From NCBI GenBank assembly GCA_031282605.1, contig JAITDK010000129.1:1-5219 (forward strand): DNA of 5,219 nt, given 5' to 3'. Positions 1 to 4,895 of the stretch are shown piece by piece. Numbering within the stretch: position 1 is the stretch's first letter; each line of letters opens with the position of its first letter. A model generated the notes under the pieces. The model had not been told where the DNA came from and did not search any database. It saw nothing but the letters and a program-made list of their open reading frames with translations. This DNA comes from Oscillospiraceae bacterium (lineage in GTDB: Bacteria > Bacillota > Clostridia > Christensenellales > Aristaeellaceae). The position numbers were made by a program, and so were the translations under genes.

Positions 1-262
1 ACGCCCTTGTCTCTTACCCGCTTCGCACTCAACTTTTGTGCCCTTTTTCGGGGAAAATGGGTTGTAGGGCAAGGGGGAACCTAGGGGGCGCTGAGGGTCG
101 GGGGAACCGGTCGCGTTCCGGAACAGACTATCCAGGTACAACCGGCGATCCGAAGCCGGTAGATTGTGTATCACGATGGTCCAGGCGAAGCCTGGTCGGG
201 TTTCGAAAGGGCGGATAGCCCTTCGCAGGGTCTGGGACAGAGTCCCAGGCTCCCCGCAGGGA

Positions 263-291
263 CGTTCCTCGTTCCAACGTTCCATCGCTCC
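263..291. repeat. Short degenerate tandem repeat of CGTTCC (GGAACG on the minus strand)
   Basis: CGTTCC occurs at 263-268, 270-275 and 278-283, followed by the variant CGCTCC at 286-291, so the period is 7 to 8 bases. GCAGGG 256-261 and CCCTGC 294-299 flank it as an inverted repeat, so the tandem would lie in the loop of a larger hairpin. The unit length does not fit a coding repeat. Confidence 0.45.
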
Positions 292-297
292 AACCCT

Positions 298-358
298 GCG
301 CCCCGCCAGTGTAAACGTTGTAAGTTAGTTGTCAACTCACGCCATAGTGGCGGGGCGC
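298..358. repeat. Perfect 11-bp inverted repeat with a 39-nt loop
   Basis: GCGCCCCGCCA at 298-308 is the exact reverse complement of TGGCGGGGCGC at 348-358. The loop (309-347) is much more A+T-rich and contains AGTTG/CAACT and GTG/CAC pairs that could extend the structure. It is the longest perfect inverted repeat I found in the window. The outer two bases compete with the GCAGGG/CCCTGC stem that encloses the CGTTCC tandem. No U-run follows on either strand, so it is not a standard intrinsic terminator. Confidence 0.6.
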
Positions 359-501
359 CACAAACTTAAAGCGCATTCGATCCGCAGATCGAACAGCGTC
401 CCGCCGCAGCGACTCGTACGGCATCACAGGCACATTCGTGAGATACAAGGTACATATAGTACAGCGAGCGATTCTCGTCCGAAAAAAACGATTGCAGACA
501 A

Positions 502-531
502 CCAAATCACGTTGAAAAATTTTAGATTTGG
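502..531. repeat. 7-bp inverted repeat upstream of the infC promoter
   Basis: CCAAATC 502-508 and GATTTGG 525-531 are perfect reverse complements around a 16-nt spacer that itself contains AAAAATTTT. It ends 26 nt before the -35 box. It could be a regulator site or an A+T-rich upstream activating region; nothing in the sequence decides. The A-tracts here (483-489, 515-519) could also act as an UP-like or bent region. Confidence 0.3.
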
Positions 532-557
532 AATTGCTGTAGGCCGTGGATAAAGCC

Positions 558-586
558 TTGACAAAGCCGCCGGATCGTGGTAGCAT
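558..586 (+). promoter_or_regulatory. Sigma-70-type promoter of the infC operon
   Basis: A perfect -35 box TTGACA lies at 558-563. After a 17-nt spacer comes TAGCAT (581-586, four of six matches to TATAAT), preceded by TG at 578-579 in the extended -10 position. The overlapping CATAAT at 584-589 would need a 20-nt spacer and is less likely. Transcription should begin at about 593, leaving a ~150-nt leader before infC. The consensus -35, ideal spacing and TGn element make this the best promoter in the window, as expected for a ribosomal protein operon. Confidence 0.75.
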
Positions 587-696
587 AATTAAGTAAAGTA
601 GAAGCTGTCCGCTTCTCACCTGGCGGCGATGCCAGCCGGGTTGTGAGTTAATCACAGTCCGTCGTTATTACGGCGAGATTGTGTTGGCTTGTTGGG

Positions 697-719
697 CGGA
701 CGGCGACGTCCGTTTTTTT
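697..719 (+). terminator. Intrinsic terminator inside the infC leader
   Basis: CGGACG 697-702 pairs perfectly with CGTCCG 707-712 around the GNRA tetraloop GCGA, and seven T follow at 713-719. It lies between the promoter and the infC ribosome binding site with no gene in front of it, so it most likely acts as a conditional attenuator and not as the end of an upstream transcript. Confidence 0.85.
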
Positions 720-727
720 GATATGTC

Positions 728-735
728 GGGAGGTG
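728..735 (+). promoter_or_regulatory. Ribosome binding site that decides the infC start
   Basis: GGGAGGTG is a strong Shine-Dalgarno sequence. Its end is 7 nt before the in-frame AUA at 743, an ideal distance, but 22 nt before the first in-frame ATG at 758, which is too far. This is the main reason to start infC at 743. Confidence 0.7.
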
Positions 736-742
736 TATCGAT

Positions 743-1393
743 ATAGCCGCGGATCTGATGATCAATGAGGAAATTCGTGACCGCGAGGTTAGGGTTATCG
801 CGCCCAATGGCGACCAGCTGGGGGTGATGACTTCCCGCCGCGCCCTGGATTTGGCCGAGGAACAATCGCTGGACTTGGTGAAGATCGTCGCGAACGCGCA
901 TCCACCGGTCTGCAAGCTGATGGATTACGATAAGTATCGGTTCGAGACGGCCAAACGCGAGCGCGAGATCCGCAAAAACCAAAAAATTGTTACCCTGAAG
1001 GAAGTCCAGCTCTCCGCGACCATCGAGGAAGCCGACGTCCAGGTTAAGGCCAAGGCCGCGCTTAAATTCCTGCAGGACGGCGACAAGGTCAAGGTTTCCA
1101 TCCGCTTCAGGGGGCGCCAGATCACTCATGCCGAGATTGGCGTGAAGGTGATGAACGACTTCATGGATCGCGTAAAGGAATTTGCCGTGATGGAACGTCG
1201 GCCGCTGCTGGAAGGCCGGCACATGATAATGATCCTTTCGCCCAAGGATCCCGCCAAGGAAACGTCCGCGACCAAGGCTCCGCTAAAACCACAGTTGGCG
1301 CGCCCGGCGCTCGCTTCAGACGTCAAGCCTGAACCCAGACCGCAGGCGGCTCCGGCGGCGAGGCCGATACCCAACGCGACTCCCCGGGCCTAA
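743..1393 (+). CDS. infC: Translation initiation factor IF-3, probable AUA start
   Basis: IF3 binds the 30S subunit, prevents premature 50S joining and checks the start codon and initiator tRNA. Numbered from the AUA, the N-domain begins at INEEIRDREVRV (residues 7-18) and includes PPVCKLMDYDKYRFE (54-68). A basic linker helix (about 69-85) leads to the C-domain, with RFRGRQITH (121-129) and GRHMIMILSPK (158-168). Length is 216 aa against about 170-180 in most bacteria; the excess is an Ala/Pro-rich tail (169-216) with no visible domain. The AUA at 743 is chosen because it is 7 nt from GGGAGGTG. Starting at ATG 758 would give 211 aa with no spaced ribosome binding site, and CTG 755 is another option. 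Non-AUG infC starts (AUU in Escherichia coli) underlie known IF3 autoregulation. It is first in the operon, behind an attenuator-like leader. Identity is certain; the start is likely. Confidence 0.96.
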   Translation: MAADLMINEEIRDREVRVIAPNGDQLGVMTSRRALDLAEEQSLDLVKIVANAHPPVCKLMDYDKYRFETAKREREIRKNQKIVTLKEVQLSATIEEADVQVKAKAALKFLQDGDKVKVSIRFRGRQITHAEIGVKVMNDFMDRVKEFAVMERRPLLEGRHMIMILSPKDPAKETSATKAPLKPQLARPALASDVKPEPRPQAAPAARPIPNATPRA

Positions 1394-1417
1394 ACCATAT
1401 TTAGGAGGGATACGCCC

Positions 1418-1615
1418 ATGCCCAAGCAAAAAACCCACAAAGGCGCCGCCAAACGCTTCCGCGTGACCAAGTCCGGTCTGCTCAAGCGCGCCAGTGCCTT
1501 TCGCAACCATATGATGGGTCATAAAACCGCTAAGCAGAAGCGCAACCTGCGTAACGGCGGCTACGTCGACCAGACCCAGGCCGGCACGATGAAGAAACTA
1601 ATTCCATATGCGTAA
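1418..1615 (+). CDS. rpmI: 50S ribosomal protein L35 (bL35)
   Basis: A small basic protein of the large subunit that contacts 23S rRNA. It is 65 aa, the normal length. The family signature appears at the start (MPKQKTHKGAAKRFRVT), followed by SGLLKRASAFRNHMMGHKT, with the C-terminal LRNGGYVD segment and a basic end. Residue 4 is Gln where Met is common in the family. AGGAGGG at 1403-1409 lies 8 nt before the ATG, and the gene starts 24 nt after the infC stop, so it is cotranscribed with infC and rplT as in most bacteria. Confidence 0.97.
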   Translation: MPKQKTHKGAAKRFRVTKSGLLKRASAFRNHMMGHKTAKQKRNLRNGGYVDQTQAGTMKKLIPYA

Positions 1616-1621
1616 TTATCT

Positions 1622-1661
1622 GGGGTAAGGAATAAAATCCTGTACCGATAATACTTATCCC
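1622..1661 (+). promoter_or_regulatory. Hairpin in the rpmI-rplT spacer
   Basis: GGGGTAAG 1622-1629 pairs with CTTATCCC 1654-1661 over 8 bp (one G-T wobble), with a 24-nt A+T-rich loop. It sits in the 78-nt spacer, the longest inside this operon, 19 nt before the GGAGGG ribosome binding site of rplT. There is no T-run, so it is not an intrinsic terminator. It could mark RNA processing or a control site for rplT; its role is unknown. Confidence 0.4.
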
Positions 1662-1693
1662 ATCATCGTTAATCTTTAAGGGAGGGACTAGCT

Positions 1694-2044
1694 ATGGCCA
1701 GGATTAAGAGGGCGGTCAACGCCCATAAGAAGCGCAGGAAGATTCTCAAGCTGGCTAAAGGATTCTTCGGCGCGAAGTCTAAGCAGTATCATGCCGCTAA
1801 CGAACAGGTCATGCGTTCGCTGCGCTACGCTTATATCGGACGCAAGCTGCGCAAGCGCGATTTCCGCCGTCTATGGATCGTACGTATCAACGCTGCGGCG
1901 CGGATCAACGGCGTATCATACAGCGTATTTATTAACGGCCTTAAGAGAGCGGGGGTCGTCGTCAATCGTAAGATCCTAGCCGATATCGCGGTCAACGATA
2001 TGCCCGCGTTCGCGAAACTTGTCGAGATCGCCAAAGGCGCTTAG
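1694..2044 (+). CDS. rplT: 50S ribosomal protein L20 (bL20)
   Basis: L20 is an early assembly protein of the 50S subunit that binds 23S rRNA, and in several bacteria it represses its own operon by binding the mRNA leader. It is 116 aa, the usual length. Family blocks are the N-terminal MARIKRAVNAHKKRRKILK, then LAKGFFGAKSKQY, the basic RKLRKRDFRRLWIVRINAA (about residues 50-68) and NGVSYSVFINGLKRAGV. The N-terminal half is the long basic extension that threads into rRNA; the C-terminal half (about 60-116) is the globular domain. GGAGGG at 1681-1686 is 7 nt before the ATG. The last 26 nt overlap the next gene. If autoregulation exists here, the infC leader is the likely target. Confidence 0.97.
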   Translation: MARIKRAVNAHKKRRKILKLAKGFFGAKSKQYHAANEQVMRSLRYAYIGRKLRKRDFRRLWIVRINAAARINGVSYSVFINGLKRAGVVVNRKILADIAVNDMPAFAKLVEIAKGA

Positions 2045-2810
2045 TGAGCGCATAACCAGCGCGCGGAATCCGCGCTACCTTACCTGGCTTGCGTTACGTA
2101 CGCGCGCTGATCGCGTGCTGCGCGGCGCTTTTTTATTAGACGGAGAGCGTCTGGCGCGCGAGGCGCTAATCAGCGGATCCGCGTCGGCGCTGCTGGTGGA
2201 CGAACGCCGCTCCGACGCGCTTCAATCACTGATATACGATGCGGGAAACGCCGGCGTCGAAGTGGTCTACCTTTCAACCGCGCTGCTCTCGCGGTTATCG
2301 GACACCCCTTCGCCGCAGGGCGTTATCGCGGAGGCCTCGCTGCCAGAACAGACGCGGCCTGATTTGTTGGGTTCGCGCGCGGTCGTGCTAGACGGCGTGC
2401 AGGATCCCGGCAACGTGGGCACGATCATCCGCACGGTGGACGCCGCGGGATGTACAGGCGTTCTGATGACGGAGACCTGTGCCGATCCCTATTCAATGAA
2501 GGCTGTGCGCGCGTCTATGGGATCGGTTTTTCGCGTGCCAGTGTGCGTCTCGCAGTCGGCGAGCGAGGTTGCCGGCGTGTGGAAGACGAACGGAACCCGC
2601 GTCATAATGGCGGACTCTCATGGAATGAACTATGCCTCCGTTAGCATAAATGAGCCGTGGGCGCTGATAATAGGTTCCGAAGGGCGTGGCGTTTCACCGG
2701 AGTTGGCCGCTCTTGCGGACGAGACGATTTCGATACCAATGCGCGCGCCGGTCGAGTCGTTGAACGCGGCAGTGGCGGCTTCGATATTGATCTACGCTAT
2801 TAATAGTTAA
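2019..2810 (+). CDS. TrmH/SpoU-family RNA 2'-O-methyltransferase
   Basis: Predicted S-adenosylmethionine-dependent ribose 2'-O-methyltransferase of the SPOUT (trefoil knot) superfamily, 263 aa. An N-terminal NPR segment (residues 17-19) leads into an RNA-binding domain (about 35-106) ending in PQGVIAEA. All three family motifs are present: motif 1 with DPGNVGTIIRT (129-139) carrying the conserved Asn and Arg, motif 2 IIGSEGRGVS (217-226), and motif 3 with PVESLNAAVAA (244-254). The rRNA or tRNA target cannot be told. The TTG at 2019 is the only conventional start upstream of the conserved ITSxxNPR segment, though it lacks a good ribosome binding site and overlaps rplT by 26 nt. A GTG at 2044, spaced 6 nt from AAAGG (2033-2037), would be the natural coupled start but is out of frame. 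A methyltransferase after rplT is, as I recall, common in Bacillota. Function class is sure; the start is not. Confidence 0.92.
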   Translation: MSRSPKALSERITSARNPRYLTWLALRTRADRVLRGAFLLDGERLAREALISGSASALLVDERRSDALQSLIYDAGNAGVEVVYLSTALLSRLSDTPSPQGVIAEASLPEQTRPDLLGSRAVVLDGVQDPGNVGTIIRTVDAAGCTGVLMTETCADPYSMKAVRASMGSVFRVPVCVSQSASEVAGVWKTNGTRVIMADSHGMNYASVSINEPWALIIGSEGRGVSPELAALADETISIPMRAPVESLNAAVAASILIYAINS

Positions 2811-2830
2811 GTATAATAGAGGTTGTTATT

Positions 2831-4033
2831 ATGGAGCTGACGTTGGGCGACATTCTTGAGGCGCGCGAGCGGCTGCGCCCCGTGCTCTATTCGACCGAGA
2901 TGGTGCCATCGCGCGTTCTATCGAACGACGGTCGCCAGGTTTGCCTCAAGACGGAGAGCCTGCAGATTACGGGGTCATTCAAGGTGCGCGGCGCGTACAT
3001 CAAGATCGCCAGTCTAACGGACGAGGAACGCGCGCACGGCGTGATCGCGGCCTCGGCCGGCAATCACGCTCAAGGCGTCGCCCTGGCGGCGCGGATGTTC
3101 AACACGCCCGCGACGATCGTGATGCCCGAAGGCGCGCCTCTGGCTAAGATCCAAGCTACCCGCGACCTAGGGGCGACCGTGATCCTCCACGGTCTGGCGT
3201 ATGACGACGCGTACACCCGCGCCCGCGAGGTGGAATCCGAGACGCGCATGACGTATATCCACGCGTTCGACGACCCGAAGATCATCGCGGGTCAGGGTAC
3301 TATCGGGTTGGAGATACTGCAGGATCTTCCTGATGTGACGGCGATCGCGGTGCCGGTAGGCGGCGGCGGGCTGGCCTCGGGCATCGCGCTGGCCGTTAAG
3401 CGGCTCAGACCGGACGTGATGGTGTACGGCGTTGAAGCGGCGGGATGTCCCTCTATGAAAAAGGCGCTGGAAGCCGGAGCGCCGATTGAACTGGAGTCTG
3501 CGCGAACGATCGCGGACGGCATAGCGGTGCGCAGGGTTGGCGACCTGACGTTTAAGATATGCAAGCAATATCTCGACGACGTGGTCACGGTCGACGACGA
3601 CGAGATAGCGCAGACGATCCTGACGCTGCTTGAGAAGTCCAAGATAATCACCGAAGGAGCGGGAGCGACGGCGGCGGCGGCGTTGCTGTACAACAAGATT
3701 CCCGTCAAGGGCAAGATCGCGTGCGTGCTCTCGGGCGGCAACATCGACGTAACGATGCTCTCGCGCATCATCGACAAAGGCATGATGAAGGCGGGTCGAC
3801 TGGTCACGCTGCAGACAGTCATCGAGGATAAACCAGGGCGGCTTCATCGTCTGCTCAAGATGATATCCGAGACCGAGGCCAATATCGTCTCGATCCAGCA
3901 TGATCGCACGAACCTGGACGCGGGACTCAACAACGCGATACTGCAGATCACCCTAGAGACGCAGGATCATGCGCATATTGATAGGATAGTGCGGATTATG
4001 GCGGAATCGGGGTATCAGGCGCTGGCGAGGTGA
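2831..4033 (+). CDS. ilvA: Threonine ammonia-lyase (threonine dehydratase), medium form with ACT domain
   Basis: PLP-dependent enzyme that converts L-threonine to 2-oxobutanoate and ammonia, the first step to isoleucine, or part of threonine catabolism. The fold-type II catalytic domain (about 1-320) shows the PLP lysine in GSFKVRGA (Lys51), SAGNHAQG (75-82), the phosphate-binding GGGGLASG (177-184) and SGGN (301-304). A single ACT domain fills about 325-400, with DKPGRLHRLL (333-342). The 400-aa length with one ACT domain matches the medium class; E. coli IlvA has two ACT-like units and TdcB none. The ACT domain suggests control by an amino acid, classically isoleucine or valine. TAGAGG (2817-2822) lies 8 nt before the ATG, and the gene starts 20 nt after the methyltransferase stop, so it may share the upstream transcript. 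No ilvBCD neighbour is visible, so a biosynthetic or catabolic role is not decided. Confidence 0.95.
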   Translation: MELTLGDILEARERLRPVLYSTEMVPSRVLSNDGRQVCLKTESLQITGSFKVRGAYIKIASLTDEERAHGVIAASAGNHAQGVALAARMFNTPATIVMPEGAPLAKIQATRDLGATVILHGLAYDDAYTRAREVESETRMTYIHAFDDPKIIAGQGTIGLEILQDLPDVTAIAVPVGGGGLASGIALAVKRLRPDVMVYGVEAAGCPSMKKALEAGAPIELESARTIADGIAVRRVGDLTFKICKQYLDDVVTVDDDEIAQTILTLLEKSKIITEGAGATAAAALLYNKIPVKGKIACVLSGGNIDVTMLSRIIDKGMMKAGRLVTLQTVIEDKPGRLHRLLKMISETEANIVSIQHDRTNLDAGLNNAILQITLETQDHAHIDRIVRIMAESGYQALAR

Positions 4034-4055
4034 GGGCGAGGGCGTTCCTCTCCTC
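4027..4055. terminator. Possible bidirectional terminator between convergent operons
   Basis: GAGGTGAGG 4027-4035 and CCTCTCCTC 4047-4055 form two 4-bp GAGG/CCTC blocks separated by one T-T mismatch, with an 11-nt loop. It spans the ilvA stop and the end of the minus-strand ybaK gene. There is no T-run on either strand, so it is weak as an intrinsic terminator. Confidence 0.3.
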
Positions 4056-4521
4056 AGAACAAATCGCAAAACGCCGCGCCTGTCAGCCTTGCAAGGTCGT
4101 CGGGCGAAATCTCGACTTGCAAACCAATCCTTCCACCGCTGACATATATCGTGTCGTATAGCCGCGCCGTTTCGTCGATGAACGTCGGGAACTGCTTCTT
4201 CATTCCAACGGGCGAGCACCCGCCGTGAACGTATCCTGTTTTCGGCTCAAGCTCCCGCGACTTGATCATCTCGACATACTTGTCCCCCGCCGCTGAAGCC
4301 GCCTTCTTGAGGTCAAGCTCGACGCTGCTCGGAACGACGAACACATTCAGTCCGCTGGTTTTGCCTTCAGTCACGAGCGTCTTAAACACGCGCTCAGGCT
4401 CTAGTCCAATCTTCGCGGCGACCGCTGTTCCGGAGATTTCGCCGTCGGACACGTCGTACTCGCGAGCCGAATACGCTATATTCGCGGTTTCGAGTATCCG
4501 CAGCGCGTTGGTTTTGGTCAT
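4054..4521 (-). CDS. ybaK: YbaK/EbsC-family Cys-tRNA(Pro) deacylase
   Basis: Single-domain trans-editing enzyme that hydrolyses cysteine mischarged on tRNA(Pro). It is 155 aa from the chosen start, close to the family norm. Visible family signatures are TKTNALRIL at the N-terminus, ERVFKTLV (residues 43-50) with Lys47 at the position of the known essential lysine, ELDLKKAA (68-75), TGYVHGGCSPVGMKK (95-109), FPTFIDETA (111-119) and YVSGGRIGLQ (126-135). Start: ATG 4521 is 5 nt from the Shine-Dalgarno-like AAGGTGA (4527-4533); ATG 4524 and GTG 4530 are in frame but too close to it or inside it. It follows the DUF1801 gene by 21 nt and is last in the minus-strand operon, converging on ilvA. Deacylation is known for the family; the exact tRNA specificity here is inferred. 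Confidence 0.93.
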   Translation of the reverse strand: MTKTNALRILETANIAYSAREYDVSDGEISGTAVAAKIGLEPERVFKTLVTEGKTSGLNVFVVPSSVELDLKKAASAAGDKYVEMIKSRELEPKTGYVHGGCSPVGMKKQFPTFIDETARLYDTIYVSGGRIGLQVEISPDDLARLTGAAFCDLF

Positions 4522-4542
4522 CATCCTCACCTTATCCGCGCG

Positions 4543-4893
4543 TTATTTGGCGTTGCGCACGCCGCACCAAGCGGCAATCTCCGAAATCAGCGCGAGTTGC
4601 TCCACCCCGAGCGTCTTGTACGGAAACTGCGCCGCGCCCTTGCTCGTTTTGTATCCGGTCAGCCGCGGCGCGAAATGCTCCATCGCTTCCGCGCCCGGGT
4701 ATATGCCGAGGTGGTTCTTCTGTGCCGCGAAGTGGATCAGGTTGCCCCCTTTCCAGAACGTCGGCATCTGCCACGCGAGTTTTTCCGTTGCGTCAGGTAG
4801 CGTATCGCGCAGGGTTTGCAGGACGGCGTTTAGCAGCGGCTGAACGGCTTCCGGCTGGGATGCGATGTACTCGTCGATTGCTGAAGACGCCAT
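4543..4893 (-). CDS. DUF1801 / YdhG-like protein (frataxin-like fold)
   Basis: Small cytosolic protein of 116 aa with no signal peptide or membrane segment. Family features are DEYIASQPE near the N-terminus (7-15), WQMPTFWKGGNLIHFAA (41-57), HLGIYPGAEA (61-70) and the GYKTSKGAAQFPY block (80-92). The family includes Bacillus YdhG, reported as a frataxin-like iron chaperone, but most members are uncharacterised, so iron handling is only a possibility. ATG 4893 is preferred: AGAGG (4901-4905) is 7 nt upstream. The in-frame ATG at 4899 touches the ribosome binding site and would give 118 aa, overlapping the upstream stop as ATGA. Either way it is translationally coupled to the small gene before it. 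Confidence 0.88.
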   Translation of the reverse strand: MASSAIDEYIASQPEAVQPLLNAVLQTLRDTLPDATEKLAWQMPTFWKGGNLIHFAAQKNHLGIYPGAEAMEHFAPRLTGYKTSKGAAQFPYKTLGVEQLALISEIAAWCGVRNAK

Positions 4894-4895
4894 AT

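Larger units (their letters stand above)
137..393. repeat. Cluster of consecutive perfect hairpins, possible structured RNA or intergenic repeat
   Basis: At least five short stems follow one another. ACCGGC 141-146 pairs with GCCGGT 155-160, and TACA/TGTA at 137-140/167-170 can enclose it. CCAGGC 181-186 pairs with GCCTGG 190-195 around a GAA loop. AAGGGC 207-212 pairs with GCCCTT 218-223, extended by CG/CG past a bulged A. CTGGGAC 232-238 pairs with GTCCCAG 242-248 around AGA. TTCGATC 376-382 pairs with GATCGAA 387-393 around CGCA. A longer stem at 298-358 lies between the fourth and fifth. The density is well above what one expects by chance. Short perfect palindromes with tiny loops fit either a non-coding RNA or a REP/MITE-like repeat. 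The strand is undetermined, since inverted repeats fold alike on both. No U-tract closes the cluster on either side. Confidence 0.5.
1..557. other. Gene-free interval upstream of the infC promoter
   Basis: No reading frame here looks like a real protein: the candidates are short, overlap each other on both strands, are rich in Arg, Ser and Gly, and lack good ribosome binding sites. The left part (1-395) is G+C-rich and full of inverted repeats; the right part (about 400-557) is more A+T-rich and holds one clear inverted repeat. I looked for tRNA T-arm sequences, the tmRNA tag and acceptor ends, the conserved RNase P blocks, the SRP RNA core and a T-box motif, and saw none. In many bacteria thrS lies just upstream of infC, but no part of thrS is visible here. 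Confidence 0.7.
593..742 (+). promoter_or_regulatory. infC operon leader with alternative secondary structures (putative attenuator)
   Basis: The leader contains hairpin GAAGC 601-605/GCTTC 611-615. CTCAC 615-619 pairs with GTGAG 643-647, enclosing CTGGC 620-624/GCCAG 631-635. TGTGA 642-646/TCACA 652-656 competes with that second stem. An intrinsic terminator follows at 697-719. GTCCGTC 657-663 can pair with GGCGGAC 695-701 (one G-T wobble), which would trap the 5' arm of the terminator, and CCGT 659-662/ACGG 670-673 can in turn trap that antiterminator strand. The ligand is not visible. L20 and IF3 are known to control their operons in other bacteria, so L20 binding is a reasonable guess. 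From memory, infC leaders of several phyla carry a similar GCTTCTCACC segment after a short hairpin; this would need an alignment. Confidence 0.65.

Noticed and set aside
100..124. GGGGGAACCGGTCGCG, reminiscent of a T-box motif or the GGGGGAACC of c-di-AMP riboswitches
   Set aside because: The rest of either consensus is missing, there is no matching specifier or terminator arrangement, and GGGGGAACC also occurs alone at 73-81 as a short direct repeat.
36..553. Short plus-strand open frames in the first 553 bases
   Set aside because: They overlap one another and the inverted repeats, have no ribosome binding site and show low-complexity Arg/Ser/Gly composition with no recognisable motif.
332..655. 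107-codon open frame on the minus strand
   Set aside because: It runs across the promoter and leader hairpins of infC, has no family resemblance and no good ribosome binding site.
723..746. Seven-codon leader frame starting at ATG 723
   Set aside because: It overlaps the infC ribosome binding site, has no Shine-Dalgarno of its own, and starts right after the terminator T-run; probably chance.
668..1222. 184-codon minus-strand frame opposite infC
   Set aside because: It is a shadow of infC; the plus-strand protein is unmistakably IF3.
2787..2817. Possible ilvA promoter with TATAAT (2812-2817) and TTGATC (2787-2792)
   Set aside because: The -10 match is perfect, but the spacer is 19 nt, the -35 is poor, and transcription from about 2824 would leave out the TAGAGG ribosome binding site. 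Not strong enough to list as a promoter.
3167..3901. 244-codon minus-strand frame opposite ilvA
   Set aside because: Its Arg/His-rich composition is typical of an antisense shadow; the plus strand encodes a complete threonine ammonia-lyase with all motifs.
4262..4843. 193-codon plus-strand frame opposite ybaK and the DUF1801 gene
   Set aside because: It spans two clear minus-strand genes and is Ser/Ala-rich shadow sequence.
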